This document shows, one piece after another, positions 7,888 through 16,586 of a stretch of DNA of 64,000 nucleotides (the stretch's first letter is position 1; each line of letters opens with the position of its first letter). The stretch spans positions 496,001 through 560,000 of the forward strand of contig CAVQSI010000041.1 in the NCBI GenBank assembly GCA_963715825.1, read 5' to 3'. Source of the stretch: Sva-07 sp963715825. Its GTDB lineage: Bacteria; Actinomycetota; Acidimicrobiia; Acidimicrobiales; Ilumatobacteraceae. The position numbers were made by a program, and so were the translations under genes. A model generated the notes under the pieces. It was not told the DNA's origin, ran no database searches, and saw only the letters and a program-made list of their open reading frames with translations.

Positions 7888-8670
7888 ATGACCGGTGCCG
7901 AACCCGCGAATCGAGTCGTCGACTGCACGATCGACGACGCCATCGCCACGATCACGCTCGATTCCCAGCACAACCGCAACGCCCTGTCGCGACAGTTGCT
8001 CGCCGACCTGCACCGCTCGCTGGACGAGGCCGAGGCGGCCGAGGTCCGCGCCATCGTGCTCACCCATCGCGGCCCGGCGTTCTGCGCCGGCGCGGACCTC
8101 AAGGAACGAGCGTCGGCGGGCAGCGCGCCCGCTGATTCCTCGCCGTTCGTCGGAGCGCTCGAACGCCTGATGGACGCCGCATGTCCCACGATCGCTGCGG
8201 TCAACGGTGCCGTGCGTGCCGGGGGCATCGGCCTGATGGCGTCGTGCGACCTCGTCGTGGTCCACGAGTCGACCACGTTCGCGCTGACCGAGGTCCGCAT
8301 CGGTGTCGCACCCGCCATCATCGCCGTCCCGATCCTCCGACGCGTCCCGCCGAGCCGGATCGCCGCGGCCATGCTCACCGGCGAGGCCTTCGACGCCGAG
8401 TCCGCACGCCAGATGGGCCTCGTCACCCACGTCAGCGGCGACGTGGTCTCCACCGTCGACGACCTCTGCGACGGGATCCTGCGTGGCGCACCCAACGCCG
8501 TGGCAGCCACCAAGCGCGTGTTGCACACCGTTGCCTCGATCGAGCGCGACGACGCGTTCGCGGCCATGGCCGAACTGTCGAACGAGATGTTCAACAGCCC
8601 CGACGCGGCCGAGGGCATGGCAGCCTTCGCCGAGAAACGCCAGCCCAACTGGACGAGGTCGCTGCAGTGA
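7888..8670 (+). CDS. Enoyl-CoA hydratase/isomerase family protein
   Basis: A 260-residue crotonase-fold protein acting on acyl-CoA thioesters. It has the oxyanion-hole motif RGPAFCAGADLKE (near residue 53) and ALTEVRIGVAP near 133, whose Glu matches the second catalytic Glu of enoyl-CoA hydratase. The first catalytic Glu position reads GGIGLMASCDL, without Glu, so it may be an isomerase, hydrolase or other crotonase rather than a hydratase. It is not MenB by its motifs. The start is set at ATG 7888, since upstream in-frame text is the promoter. The stop overlaps the next gene's GTG start. Confidence 0.85.
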   Translation: MTGAEPANRVVDCTIDDAIATITLDSQHNRNALSRQLLADLHRSLDEAEAAEVRAIVLTHRGPAFCAGADLKERASAGSAPADSSPFVGALERLMDAACPTIAAVNGAVRAGGIGLMASCDLVVVHESTTFALTEVRIGVAPAIIAVPILRRVPPSRIAAAMLTGEAFDAESARQMGLVTHVSGDVVSTVDDLCDGILRGAPNAVAATKRVLHTVASIERDDAFAAMAELSNEMFNSPDAAEGMAAFAEKRQPNWTRSLQ

Positions 8671-9536
8671 ACCTCGCCAATCGCCCGATCAGACGCACGG
8701 TGACCGTCGAGGCCCCGAACGGCATGCGCATCGCCGCCGACGAGTGGCCGGGCAACGGACCTGCCGTCGTGCTCGCCCACGGCGGTGGCCAGACCCGCCA
8801 CTCGTGGGGAGGCACCGCAGCGGCACTCGCCGCGCACGGCCACCGGGTGATCTCGATGGACCTGCGCGGGCACGGCGACTCCGCCTGGGATGCCGACGGC
8901 GACTACTCGATGCGGGCCTACCGTGACGATGCGCTCGCGGTCGTCGACTGGGCCGGCGAGCCGGTTGCATGGGTGGGTGCATCGCTCGGCGGGATGACCG
9001 GACTCCACGCCGTCGACGCTGCGCCGGACCGGTTCTCGGCGCTCGTGCTGGTCGACATCACCCCGCGTCCGGCCGCGGCCGGGGTGAGCCGGATCCTCGA
9101 GTTCATGGGCAAGGACGCCGTCGACGGGTTCGCCACGCTCGACGACGCCGCCGACGCAATCGCCGCCTATCAGCCGCACCGCCCGCGGCCGAGCGACCTG
9201 TCAGGCCTCGCGAAGAACCTCCGTCTCGGCGAGGACGGCCGCTGGCGCTGGCACTGGGACCCGGCCTTCCTCGACACGCGCACCGGCGGCTCGAGCGAGC
9301 ACGCTCGCGACACGCACCACGGCGAGCTCGAAGCCATCGCCCGTCGCCTGTCCCTGCCGGTGCTGCTCGTCCGAGGGAAGCTCTCCGACCTGGTCACCGA
9401 GGCCGAGGTCGCCGAGTTCCGTCAGATGGTTCCCCACGCCGGCTACGTCGACGTCGTCGGTGCCGCACACATGATCGCCGGCGACAAGAACGACGTGTTC
9501 ACCGACGCCGTGGTCGACTTCCTCGACGCACCCTGA
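8667..9536 (+). CDS. Alpha/beta hydrolase
   Basis: A 289-residue alpha/beta-hydrolase-fold protein. The oxyanion motif is LAHGGGQTRHSW near residue 32, then MDLRGHGDS near 67. The nucleophile elbow is VGASLGGM near 108, and a late GAAHMIAGDKND supplies the His. LVRGKLSDLV near 235 holds the acid. The substrate is not evident; the coupling (GTGA overlap) to an enoyl-CoA hydratase gene and a FadD gene downstream suggests acyl or aromatic ester catabolism. No signal peptide. Confidence 0.85.
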   Translation: MNLANRPIRRTVTVEAPNGMRIAADEWPGNGPAVVLAHGGGQTRHSWGGTAAALAAHGHRVISMDLRGHGDSAWDADGDYSMRAYRDDALAVVDWAGEPVAWVGASLGGMTGLHAVDAAPDRFSALVLVDITPRPAAAGVSRILEFMGKDAVDGFATLDDAADAIAAYQPHRPRPSDLSGLAKNLRLGEDGRWRWHWDPAFLDTRTGGSSEHARDTHHGELEAIARRLSLPVLLVRGKLSDLVTEAEVAEFRQMVPHAGYVDVVGAAHMIAGDKNDVFTDAVVDFLDAP

Positions 9537-9605
9537 CCGACCGGTCCGCCGAACCGAAGGCGGTGCCATGTGTCACTTTTCGTGCGGATGCGCGAGAATG
9601 TTCGG

Positions 9606-11426
9606 ATGACCACGAGCCAAGAACTGCATGATCGCATCGTCGGACAGAACCTCGGCAAGCGCTTCCTCGCGAACCTCGACAGGAACCCCGCCGTCGAGGT
9701 CGTCCGCTGGAAGGACGCCGACGGCGCCTGGCACGGCTGGACGATGACCGACCTCGCCGACGTCACCGCCCGTCTCGCCACCGGGCTCGCCGGTCTCGGC
9801 GTCGGCAAGGGCGACACCGTCGTGTTGATGATGCGCAACCGGCCCGAGTTCCATGCGCTCGACCTCGCCGCGCTCTTCCTCGGCGCCACCCCGGTGTCCA
9901 TCTACAACTCCTCGGCGCCCGAACAGATCGACTACCTCGTCAACGACTGCAAGGCCAAGGTCGCCGTCGTCGAAGACGACGCGCTCCTCGAACGGTTCCT
10001 GAAGGTCCGCGAGTCGCTCCCGACGCTGGAATCGATCGTGTTGATCGAGCCGTCGGAGACCGCCGGCGACGCCGTGATCCCCTACAGCCAGCTCTCCGGA
10101 GCCGATGCCGCCGACCTGCGCGAGTTGGCCGAGATCGCCACCCTCGACGACATCGCCACCATCATCTACACCTCCGGCACCACCGGTCCGCCCAAGGGCG
10201 TGCTGCTGTCGCACTCCAACATCGCCTGGACCCTCGAATCGGTGGGCCAGTCGATGCGCGACCAGACCGACATCGAGGACTTCGCCGGCAAGAAGCACCT
10301 GTCGTACCTCCCGATGGCCCACATCTTCGAGCGACTGCTCGGCCACTACTACCTGCTCGACTTCGCCGCCGAGGTCAGCTGCTGTCCCGATACCGCCCAG
10401 CTGAGCACCTATCTCGGCGAGGTCCGGCCCAACCTCGTGATCGGCGTCCCGCGCGTCTGGGAGAAGCTGTACGCCGGCGTCAACGCGGCGCTGTCGGCCG
10501 ACCCCGAGAAGTCCAAGGCGTTCAACGAGGCCGTCGAGGCCGCGTTGCCGATCATGGAGAAGATGACCCACGGCACCGCCACCCAGGAGGAGATCGACAC
10601 CTGGAACTTCCTCGACCAGGTCGCGTTCACCACGGTGCGCGGGCTGATCGGCCTCGACGAGGCCGAGATCTGCATCACCGGCGCCGCTCCCCTCCCCGCC
10701 GAGATCCTCAGCTGGTTCCGTGCGATCGGCGTTCCGCTCACCGAGGGCTACGGCATGTCGGAGAACTGTGCGGTGCTCACGTGGGCCAACGAGCCGAAGC
10801 CGGGTTGCGTGGGGCAGGCCGCCACCGGCGTCGAGATCCGGATCGCCGACGACGGTGAGGTCCTCGCCCGGGGCGGCAACGTCTGTGTCGGCTATCTCAA
10901 CAAGCCCGAACAGACCGCCGAAACCATCGACGAGGACGGCTGGTTGCACACCGGCGACATCGGCGTGCTCGATGACGACGGCTACCTGAAGATCGTCGAC
11001 CGCAAGAAGGAACTGATCATCACCGCCGGCGGCAAGAACGTCAGCCCCGCCAACCTCGAGGCCGAGCTGAAGATGATCCCACTCGTCGGGCAGGCCTGCG
11101 CGATCGGCGAGCAGCGTCCGTTCATGTCGGCGCTCGTCGTGCTCGACCCCGACGCCGCTGCGGCGTGGGCTGCCTCGCACGGCCTCTCGGGCGACGATGC
11201 CACCATGGCGGCGCTCGCCGAGAACCCCGACGTGATCGCGGAGATCGACGCCGGCCTCGTCCAGGTGATGTCGGGCTTCAACAACGCAGAAGCGGTCAAG
11301 AAGGTCAAGGTGCTCGGCGAGGAGTGGCTGCCCGACTCCGAGCTGCTCACTCCCACCTCGAAGCTCAAGCGCCGCGGCATTCTCGCCAAGTTCGCCGACG
11401 AGATCGAGGCCCTCTACGCCAAGTGA
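9606..11426 (+). CDS. Long-chain fatty-acid--CoA ligase (FadD15-like)
   Basis: A 606-residue AMP-forming acyl-CoA synthetase that activates fatty acids for degradation or lipid synthesis. The P-loop is IYTSGTTGPPKGV near residue 190. Others are LSYLPMAHIFER, the A5 motif LTEGYGMSE near 380, WLHTGDIG and KKELIITAGGKNVSP near 465. The size and the insertion between P-loop and A5 fit the long-chain FadD15/FACS group. ATG 9606 is used; an in-frame ATG at 9588 is possible. Downstream lie two hairpin repeats. Confidence 0.92.
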   Translation: MTTSQELHDRIVGQNLGKRFLANLDRNPAVEVVRWKDADGAWHGWTMTDLADVTARLATGLAGLGVGKGDTVVLMMRNRPEFHALDLAALFLGATPVSIYNSSAPEQIDYLVNDCKAKVAVVEDDALLERFLKVRESLPTLESIVLIEPSETAGDAVIPYSQLSGADAADLRELAEIATLDDIATIIYTSGTTGPPKGVLLSHSNIAWTLESVGQSMRDQTDIEDFAGKKHLSYLPMAHIFERLLGHYYLLDFAAEVSCCPDTAQLSTYLGEVRPNLVIGVPRVWEKLYAGVNAALSADPEKSKAFNEAVEAALPIMEKMTHGTATQEEIDTWNFLDQVAFTTVRGLIGLDEAEICITGAAPLPAEILSWFRAIGVPLTEGYGMSENCAVLTWANEPKPGCVGQAATGVEIRIADDGEVLARGGNVCVGYLNKPEQTAETIDEDGWLHTGDIGVLDDDGYLKIVDRKKELIITAGGKNVSPANLEAELKMIPLVGQACAIGEQRPFMSALVVLDPDAAAAWAASHGLSGDDATMAALAENPDVIAEIDAGLVQVMSGFNNAEAVKKVKVLGEEWLPDSELLTPTSKLKRRGILAKFADEIEALYAK

Positions 11427-11432
11427 CGTGTC

Positions 11433-11477
11433 CGCGATGAGCGAACGGACCGCATCGGCCACCGTTGGCTCATCGCG
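11433..11477. repeat. Dispersed hairpin element, type A, copy 1
   Basis: Imperfect palindrome opening CGCGATGAGCGAAC and closing TGGCTCATCGCGG, in the gap between the convergent fadD and response-regulator genes. Similar elements recur at 11497, 27973, 28034, 36504, 49113 and 49174. Confidence 0.75.
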
Positions 11478-11496
11478 GCGCAGACCCGGTCGCGGC

Positions 11497-11538
11497 CGAT
11501 GAGCGAACAGGTCGCCGACGAACCGCTTCGCTCATCGC
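11497..11538. repeat. Dispersed hairpin element, type A, copy 2
   Basis: CGATGAGCGAAC at the left and TTCGCTCATCGC at the right, about 20 bp after copy 1 and in the same orientation. Confidence 0.75.
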
Positions 11539-11558
11539 GGCGATGTGGGTGAGCGCCG

Positions 11559-12245
11559 TCAGGACGACATGAGGCGGTAGCCGATGCCGCGGGCGGTGAC
11601 GATCAACTTGGGATCGTCGGGGTGATCTTCGACCTTCAGCCGCAGGCGGCGGACGTGCGCGTCGACGAGGCGCGAATCACCGAGGTACTCGTAGCCCCAC
11701 ACGCGTTCGAGCAACTGATCGCGCGACAGCACGGCGCCGGCGTGATCCGCGAACTCGCACATCAATCGGAACTCGGTCTTGGTGAGGTTGAGTTCGTGGT
11801 CGCCCTTGAGCACGATCCCCTGTTCTCGGCGGATCTCGATGTCGCCGAATCGTGTGGCCGTCGGTGTGGTCGCCTTGCCCTGCAGGTGCACGCGGCGCAG
11901 CAACGCCCGAATGCGGGCTGCCAACTCCTTGGGCACCACCGGCTTGGTCACGTAGTCGTCCGCGCCGGCCTCGAGCCCGGCGACCATGTCGTGGGTGTCG
12001 GTCTGCGCGGTGATCATGATGATCGGCACGATGCTCTGCGCCCGCAACGCCCGGCAGACGTCGAAGCCGGACATGTCCGGAAGCCGCAGATCGAGCAGGA
12101 CCAGGTCCGGCGAGGTCCGGCGGAACTCGACGAGGCCGGCTTCACCGTTGGGGGCCTGGCGGACGTCGTAGCCCTCGTCCTCGAGTGCCATCGACAACGC
12201 CAATCGGATTCCGTCGTCGTCTTCGATGAACAGCAGCGATTCCAT
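11559..12245 (-). CDS. OmpR/PhoB-family response regulator
   Basis: A 228-residue two-component response regulator. The receiver domain has the acidic pair in LLFIEDDDG, the phosphoacceptor Asp52 (LVLLDLRLPDMSG) and Lys101 (YVTKP). The C-terminal winged helix includes LTKTEFRLM and DSRLVDAHVRRLRLKVE, the DNA-recognition region. It is divergent from the histidine kinase at 12495, the likely partner. The start MESLLFIEDDDG is preferred; the open frame extends 34 residues further but with no receiver-domain sequence. Confidence 0.93.
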   Translation of the reverse strand: MESLLFIEDDDGIRLALSMALEDEGYDVRQAPNGEAGLVEFRRTSPDLVLLDLRLPDMSGFDVCRALRAQSIVPIIMITAQTDTHDMVAGLEAGADDYVTKPVVPKELAARIRALLRRVHLQGKATTPTATRFGDIEIRREQGIVLKGDHELNLTKTEFRLMCEFADHAGAVLSRDQLLERVWGYEYLGDSRLVDAHVRRLRLKVEDHPDDPKLIVTARGIGYRLMSS

Positions 12246-12494
12246 GAGCGCCGCCAGTGTTGCGCGTCCCGAGAACGAATCGTGCGCTTTGTTACCGAAA
12301 TCGCACACTTCCCGCAACAGTCCGTCACACGGGAGGCCCATCATCATGACTGTTCACGCTGCCCCGGTGGGATGCCTTCCTCCCCCTGGCATTCCACCGG
12401 CAGCGGGTGAACATCTCGCCGACGCACTCCTCACCCAGGTTTCGCTCGGCACGACGGACGGCCCACGATGCCCGCCACCTGCAACACTGACCCG

Positions 12495-13892
12495 GTGCCT
12501 CGGCGTCGAACCCTCCGCTTGCGAACCCGGGTCACGCTGTTCTTCGCGTTCATTGCATTGCTCGCGGGCGTGGTCCTGATCGGCGTCACCTACGGGCTGA
12601 CCCGCAACAGCCTGCTCGACGAGGACCAGATCGCCGCCCAACAGCAAGCCTTTGCGAACGCCGACCTCGTGCGCGAGCAACTCACGATCGACCCGGACGG
12701 GATCGGCGTCTTCTTCGACGACGAACTCCGCACGGCCACCGACGGCTTCGCGGTGCTCAGTAGCGACGACCCCACGGCGAAACGAGCGAGCACCAGCGTG
12801 CTGCACCCGATCACCGACTTCCCCGAACGACTCGTCGACAGCGTCGGTGCCGGCACCAGCGCCCTACAGAACGCGGCGATCGACGGCTCCGACTACGTCA
12901 CGGTGGGCGTGTACATCGCCGAGTACGACACCGGCTACTTCGAAGCCTTCCCGCTCGAAGAGACACAGTCGACGCTCACGGCCATCCTCACGGCGCTGCT
13001 GCTCGGTGCGCTCGGCACCATGGTGTTGGCCACGCTCTTCGGCCTCGCCACGAGCCGACGACTCCTGCGCCCGCTCAGCCAGGTGGCCGACGCTGCCGCG
13101 GACATCGCCTCGGGCGGGTTGGACACCCGGCTGGCCACCGAGTCCGACCCGGACCTCGATCGGCTCGCCGGGTCGTTCAACGACATGGCCGACGCCGTCC
13201 AGGCCCGTATCGAACGCGAGGCCCGCTTCGCGTCCGACGTCAGCCACGAGCTGCGATCGCCGATCACCGCCCTCACCGCCGCCGTCGAGGTTCTCGACGG
13301 ACGCCGCGACGACATCCCCGAACGCACCCAGCAGGCACTCGACGTCGTCGTCGATCAGGTGCGTCGATTCGACAGCATGGTGATCGACCTGTTGGAACTC
13401 GCCCGCATCGACGCCGGCGCAACGGACCTCAACATCGAGGACGTCTCGCTCGTCGACCTGACCCAGCGGGTCGCCGCCCGCTTCGGAGAGCCCGACGTCC
13501 CGATCGTCGCGGTCAAGGGCGCGCCCAGTGAGGTCGCGCTCGACAAGGTGCGGTTCGAACGTATCCTCGGCAACTTGTTGGAGAACGCACGCAACCACGG
13601 AGGCGGAGCCCTGCGAATCGAGCTGACCGCAGCGACGGCCGGACGGTTCCGACTGGCCGTCGAGGACGGCGGTCCGGGCGTCGCGCAGGGCGAACGCGAG
13701 CGGATCTTCGAACGGTTCGCTCGCGGGTCAGCGGCCCGGCATCGCATCGGCACTGGCCTCGGCCTGGCGCTGGTCGCCGAGCACAGCGCGGCGATGGGGG
13801 GCACGGCGTGGGTGCAGGACCGAGTCGGCGGTGGCGCACGCTTCGTCGTCGAGTTGCCCGTGCATGTCGCGGCGACGTGGGCAGCGCCATGA
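12495..13892 (+). CDS. Sensor histidine kinase with HAMP domain
   Basis: A 465-residue membrane sensor kinase. It has one N-terminal membrane segment (VTLFFAFIALLAGVVLIGV), an extracytoplasmic domain of about 120 residues, a second membrane segment near 158-185, and HAMP text RRLLRPLSQVADAA. The H-box is SHELRSPIT (His251), the N-box LGNLLENARNHG, and the G-boxes VEDGGPGV and GTGLGLALV. The extracytoplasmic region is acidic with no recognised sensor fold. ATG 12468 would add nine residues; GTG 12495 is preferred because CAACACT lies 6 nt before it and a similar CAACACT precedes the response regulator. The stop overlaps the lipoprotein start. Confidence 0.92.
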   Translation: MPRRRTLRLRTRVTLFFAFIALLAGVVLIGVTYGLTRNSLLDEDQIAAQQQAFANADLVREQLTIDPDGIGVFFDDELRTATDGFAVLSSDDPTAKRASTSVLHPITDFPERLVDSVGAGTSALQNAAIDGSDYVTVGVYIAEYDTGYFEAFPLEETQSTLTAILTALLLGALGTMVLATLFGLATSRRLLRPLSQVADAAADIASGGLDTRLATESDPDLDRLAGSFNDMADAVQARIEREARFASDVSHELRSPITALTAAVEVLDGRRDDIPERTQQALDVVVDQVRRFDSMVIDLLELARIDAGATDLNIEDVSLVDLTQRVAARFGEPDVPIVAVKGAPSEVALDKVRFERILGNLLENARNHGGGALRIELTAATAGRFRLAVEDGGPGVAQGERERIFERFARGSAARHRIGTGLGLALVAEHSAAMGGTAWVQDRVGGGARFVVELPVHVAATWAAP

Positions 13893-14620
13893 CCAGCAGC
13901 CGGTGGGTGCAGGCAGCAGCGATCGCGCTGATCGCAGCGACCGGCGTGGCGTGCGGCGTGCCGACCGGCGACGACAGCTTCGCGGTGATCCCGCCGGAGG
14001 AGGATCCGTTCGGCCTCGACGCCACCTCGACCACCACGTCGACGACCACGACCACCACGACCACACTTCCCGTCACACCGGACACGATCGCCACCACGAC
14101 CACCGTCGTGCGCCTCGAACCCGCCGAGTTCTACTTCCTGACCACCAGGAGCCGGCTCCAGCCCGTGGTCGTCGACCTCCCGCCGCCGTTCTCGGCCGAT
14201 CAGATCGCCGACATCCTCGAAGCGGGCCCGCCGCCCGACGTCGCGTTGTCCTCGCTGATCGAACCGGGCCTCATCGTGAGCTCCAGCGAAGCTCGCGGCG
14301 TGCTGACCGTCGACCTCGATGCCGACACGTTCGAGGACATCCCGAGCACACAACAGACCGAGGCGATCGGCCAGATCGTGATGACGATGATCAGCAGTCT
14401 GCGCCGAGTCGGACTGGTGAACTTCACGATCGACGACGACCCGATCTCGGTCAAGAAGGGCAACAGCCTGCTCTCCGACGTCGGCGAGCCGCTGTCGTAC
14501 GACGACTACACGATCCTGCTCGCCTCGCCACCACCCGCCGTTGCGTCGACGACGGAGCCTCCGACCGACTCCGTCGAAGTCCCCGAAACGTCGGTCCCCG
14601 ACACCGCAGCCGATCAGTAA
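13889..14620 (+). CDS. GerMN-domain lipoprotein
   Basis: A 243-residue predicted lipoprotein. The signal peptide ends in a lipobox (TGVAC, Cys22), followed by a Thr-rich linker (about residues 45-60) and a GerMN-like domain (YFLTTRSRLQPVVVDLP, later VLTVDLDADTFEDIP, QTEAIGQIVMTMISS and VNFTIDDD). GerMN domains occur in spore germination proteins and in mycobacterial LpqB next to the MtrAB kinase. The ATGA overlap with the kinase suggests it modulates that sensor outside the membrane. The last residues overlap the convergent era gene by 7 bp. Confidence 0.8.
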   Translation: MTSSRWVQAAAIALIAATGVACGVPTGDDSFAVIPPEEDPFGLDATSTTTSTTTTTTTTLPVTPDTIATTTTVVRLEPAEFYFLTTRSRLQPVVVDLPPPFSADQIADILEAGPPPDVALSSLIEPGLIVSSSEARGVLTVDLDADTFEDIPSTQQTEAIGQIVMTMISSLRRVGLVNFTIDDDPISVKKGNSLLSDVGEPLSYDDYTILLASPPPAVASTTEPPTDSVEVPETSVPDTAADQ

Positions 14621-15507
14621 CCCAGCCGCTCGACGCGTTCGGGACGGCGCTGCCAGTCCTTGTCGACCTTCACCCGCAGCTCGAGGTACACGCCCTCGGG
14701 GAGCTGCGCACGGGCCTGCTCGCCGGCCTGCTTGAGGATCAGACCGCCCTTGCCGATCACCATCCCCTTCTGGCTGTCGCGTTCGACGATGATGTCGACG
14801 CGGATCCGCGGCCACTCCCATTCGACGACCTGCGTCGCGATCGAATACGGCAGCTCGTCGCGGGTGACGGCCAGCAACTGCTCGCGCACGAGTTCGGCCA
14901 CCCAGCGCTCCTCGGGCAGATCGGACACCTCGTCGTCGGGGAAGTAGCGCGGCCCCTCCGGCATTCTCCCGGTCAGCTCCGCGACGAGCGGACCGATGCC
15001 CTCGCCGGTCACGGCGGACACCGGGAAGTACGCCGACGCATCCAGGGCGCTCGCTGCGCCGAGCATGGCGAGCACCTGCTTGCGGCTGGCGACGTCGACC
15101 TTGTTGACGATCACGATCGAACCGCTCATGGCGAGGTGGTCCGCGACCCAACGGTCGCCCTTGCCGAACGCGTGCGTGGCATCGAGCACCAGGCACGTCA
15201 CGTCGACGTCGCCGACGCTGTCGAGTGCCGTGGCGTTGACCCGCTCGCCGAGCGCGGTGACCGGCTTGTGCAATCCCGGGGTGTCGACGAACACGAGCTG
15301 GGAGTCCGGCCGGGTCAGCACCCCCATGATGCGGTGCCGGGTGGTCTGGGGCTTGTCGGAGACGATGCTGATCTTGCGACCGCAGATCGCGTTGACGAGC
15401 GACGACTTGCCGACGTTGGGCCGCCCGACGAAGGTGACGAAGCCGGACCGAAAGCCCGCCTCGCCGCCTTGCAGCACGGGGGACGGGGCGTCGGTTTCGT
15501 CGGGCAT
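14614..15507 (-). CDS. era: GTPase Era
   Basis: A 297-residue essential GTPase that binds 16S rRNA during 30S maturation. The G motifs are GRPNVGKSS (G1), TRHRIMG (G2), DTPGLHKP (G3) and NKVD (G4), with a C-terminal KH domain (VIGKGGLILKQAGEQAR, near residue 250). The length is normal. A CAAACT hexamer lies 6 nt before the ATG, giving a likely leaderless transcript. The gene is separated from ybeY and recO, with which it often clusters in other bacteria; all three are in this window. Confidence 0.96.
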   Translation of the reverse strand: MPDETDAPSPVLQGGEAGFRSGFVTFVGRPNVGKSSLVNAICGRKISIVSDKPQTTRHRIMGVLTRPDSQLVFVDTPGLHKPVTALGERVNATALDSVGDVDVTCLVLDATHAFGKGDRWVADHLAMSGSIVIVNKVDVASRKQVLAMLGAASALDASAYFPVSAVTGEGIGPLVAELTGRMPEGPRYFPDDEVSDLPEERWVAELVREQLLAVTRDELPYSIATQVVEWEWPRIRVDIIVERDSQKGMVIGKGGLILKQAGEQARAQLPEGVYLELRVKVDKDWQRRPERVERLGY

Positions 15508-15533
15508 CGGTCCAGTTTGCCAAGCTCGTGGCC

Positions 15534-15989
15534 ATGACCCGCATGATCAATGGCATCGATGAACTGAAGACGCTCGTCGGCGAGCACCTCGGCTACTCCC
15601 CCTACGTGGAGATCACCCAGGAACAGGTGAACACGTTCGCCGAAGCAACCGGCGATCACCAGTGGATCCACGTCGACCCGGAGCGCGCCAAGGCCGGCCC
15701 GTTCGGCGGCCCGATCGCGCACGGTTACCTGACGTTGTCGCTCGGCCCGATGCTGGCCCCGCAGATCTTCGGCGTGTCTGGCGTCGCCATGGGCGTCAAC
15801 TACGGCAGCGGCAAGATCCGCTTCCCGTCACCGGTGCCGGTCGGCTCGAGGTTGCGCCTCGGCGTGACGCTCACCTCGGTCGAAGACATCGCCGGCGGCG
15901 CGCAGGTCACCCAGGAGTTCGTGTTCGAAGTCGAGGGCGCCGCCAAACCCTCGTGTGTCGCCGAGGTGATCTTCCGCTACTACGTCTGA
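15534..15989 (+). CDS. MaoC-family dehydratase
   Basis: A 151-residue single hotdog-fold (R)-specific enoyl-CoA hydratase-like protein. The family signature is clear: FAEATGDHQWIHVDPERA (catalytic Asp and His, near residues 38-46), then GPFGGPIAHGYLTLSL and VNYGSGKIRFPSPVPVGSRL. It hydrates trans-2-enoyl-CoA or a related acyl-CoA. The gene starts about 27 bp from the divergent era start. GTG at 15528 is a possible earlier start. Confidence 0.9.
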   Translation: MTRMINGIDELKTLVGEHLGYSPYVEITQEQVNTFAEATGDHQWIHVDPERAKAGPFGGPIAHGYLTLSLGPMLAPQIFGVSGVAMGVNYGSGKIRFPSPVPVGSRLRLGVTLTSVEDIAGGAQVTQEFVFEVEGAAKPSCVAEVIFRYYV

Positions 15990-16136
15990 TCCGATCGGCG
16001 CCGACCAACGGCGATCGCGATCATGCCGAGATCGCGACGGGATGCGCAGGGGGTGACACAAGCAGACCGTCGTGTCATGGAGTGTCGTCGTCGATCTCAG
16101 GCTGCTGCGTCGTGGCCGGCCAATAGCCTGGGGCTC

Positions 16137-16562
16137 GTGGATCTCGACGGCCCCGTCGCTCGATCGCGACTGACGCGTGCGGCCTGGTTCGGCGGCGGTT
16201 GGCTCGCCGTCGCCGTCGGTGGCATCGGCGTCATCGTGCCGGGACTCCCGACGACGGGGTTCATGGTGTTGGCCGCCGCCTGTTTCGCTCGCAGCAGCCC
16301 GAGGTTCGAGCAGTGGGTCCTCCGTCTGCCCGGCGTCGGTCAGGCCGTCATCGACTACCGATCCGGCCTCGGCATGCCCCGACGAGCCAAGATCACTGCG
16401 ATCTCGATGATGGCCGTTGCCATCGCGATCAGCGTGGGTCTCGTGCTCGACAACACCACGCTTCGAGTCGCCATCGTCGCGGCCGGCGGCGTCGGCGCCT
16501 GGTACATCATCCGTCGCGTCCCGACCTCGCCACCGAAGGTCGCCGCCACGGAGTCGACCTGA
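16137..16562 (+). CDS. DUF454 (YbaN-family) small membrane protein
   Basis: A 141-residue inner-membrane protein of unknown function. DUF454 hallmarks: an N-terminal GGIGVIVPGLPTTGFMVLAA membrane segment followed by CFARSSPRFEQWVL, then GQAVIDYR and a final pair of membrane segments (AKITAISMMAVAIAISVGLV and VAIVAAGGVGAWYII). GTG 16137 has TAGCCT 7 nt upstream, so it is preferred over the 179-residue open frame, whose extra N-terminus is Arg-rich and unlike the family. Confidence 0.8.
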   Translation: MDLDGPVARSRLTRAAWFGGGWLAVAVGGIGVIVPGLPTTGFMVLAAACFARSSPRFEQWVLRLPGVGQAVIDYRSGLGMPRRAKITAISMMAVAIAISVGLVLDNTTLRVAIVAAGGVGAWYIIRRVPTSPPKVAATEST

Positions 16563-16586
16563 CGGAGGCGCGCGAGCGACGACGGG

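Noticed and set aside
7888..8670. Enoyl-CoA hydratase as the missing MenB
   Set aside because: Too short and without the MenB SGGDQ-type active-site motif; ordinary crotonase features instead.
9573..11462. 629-codon minus-strand open frame opposite the FadD gene
   Set aside because: Antisense shadow with no recognisable motif.
11427..11558. CRISPR-like array
   Set aside because: Only two imperfect palindromes without constant repeat length or unique spacers; the same element is scattered over the window.
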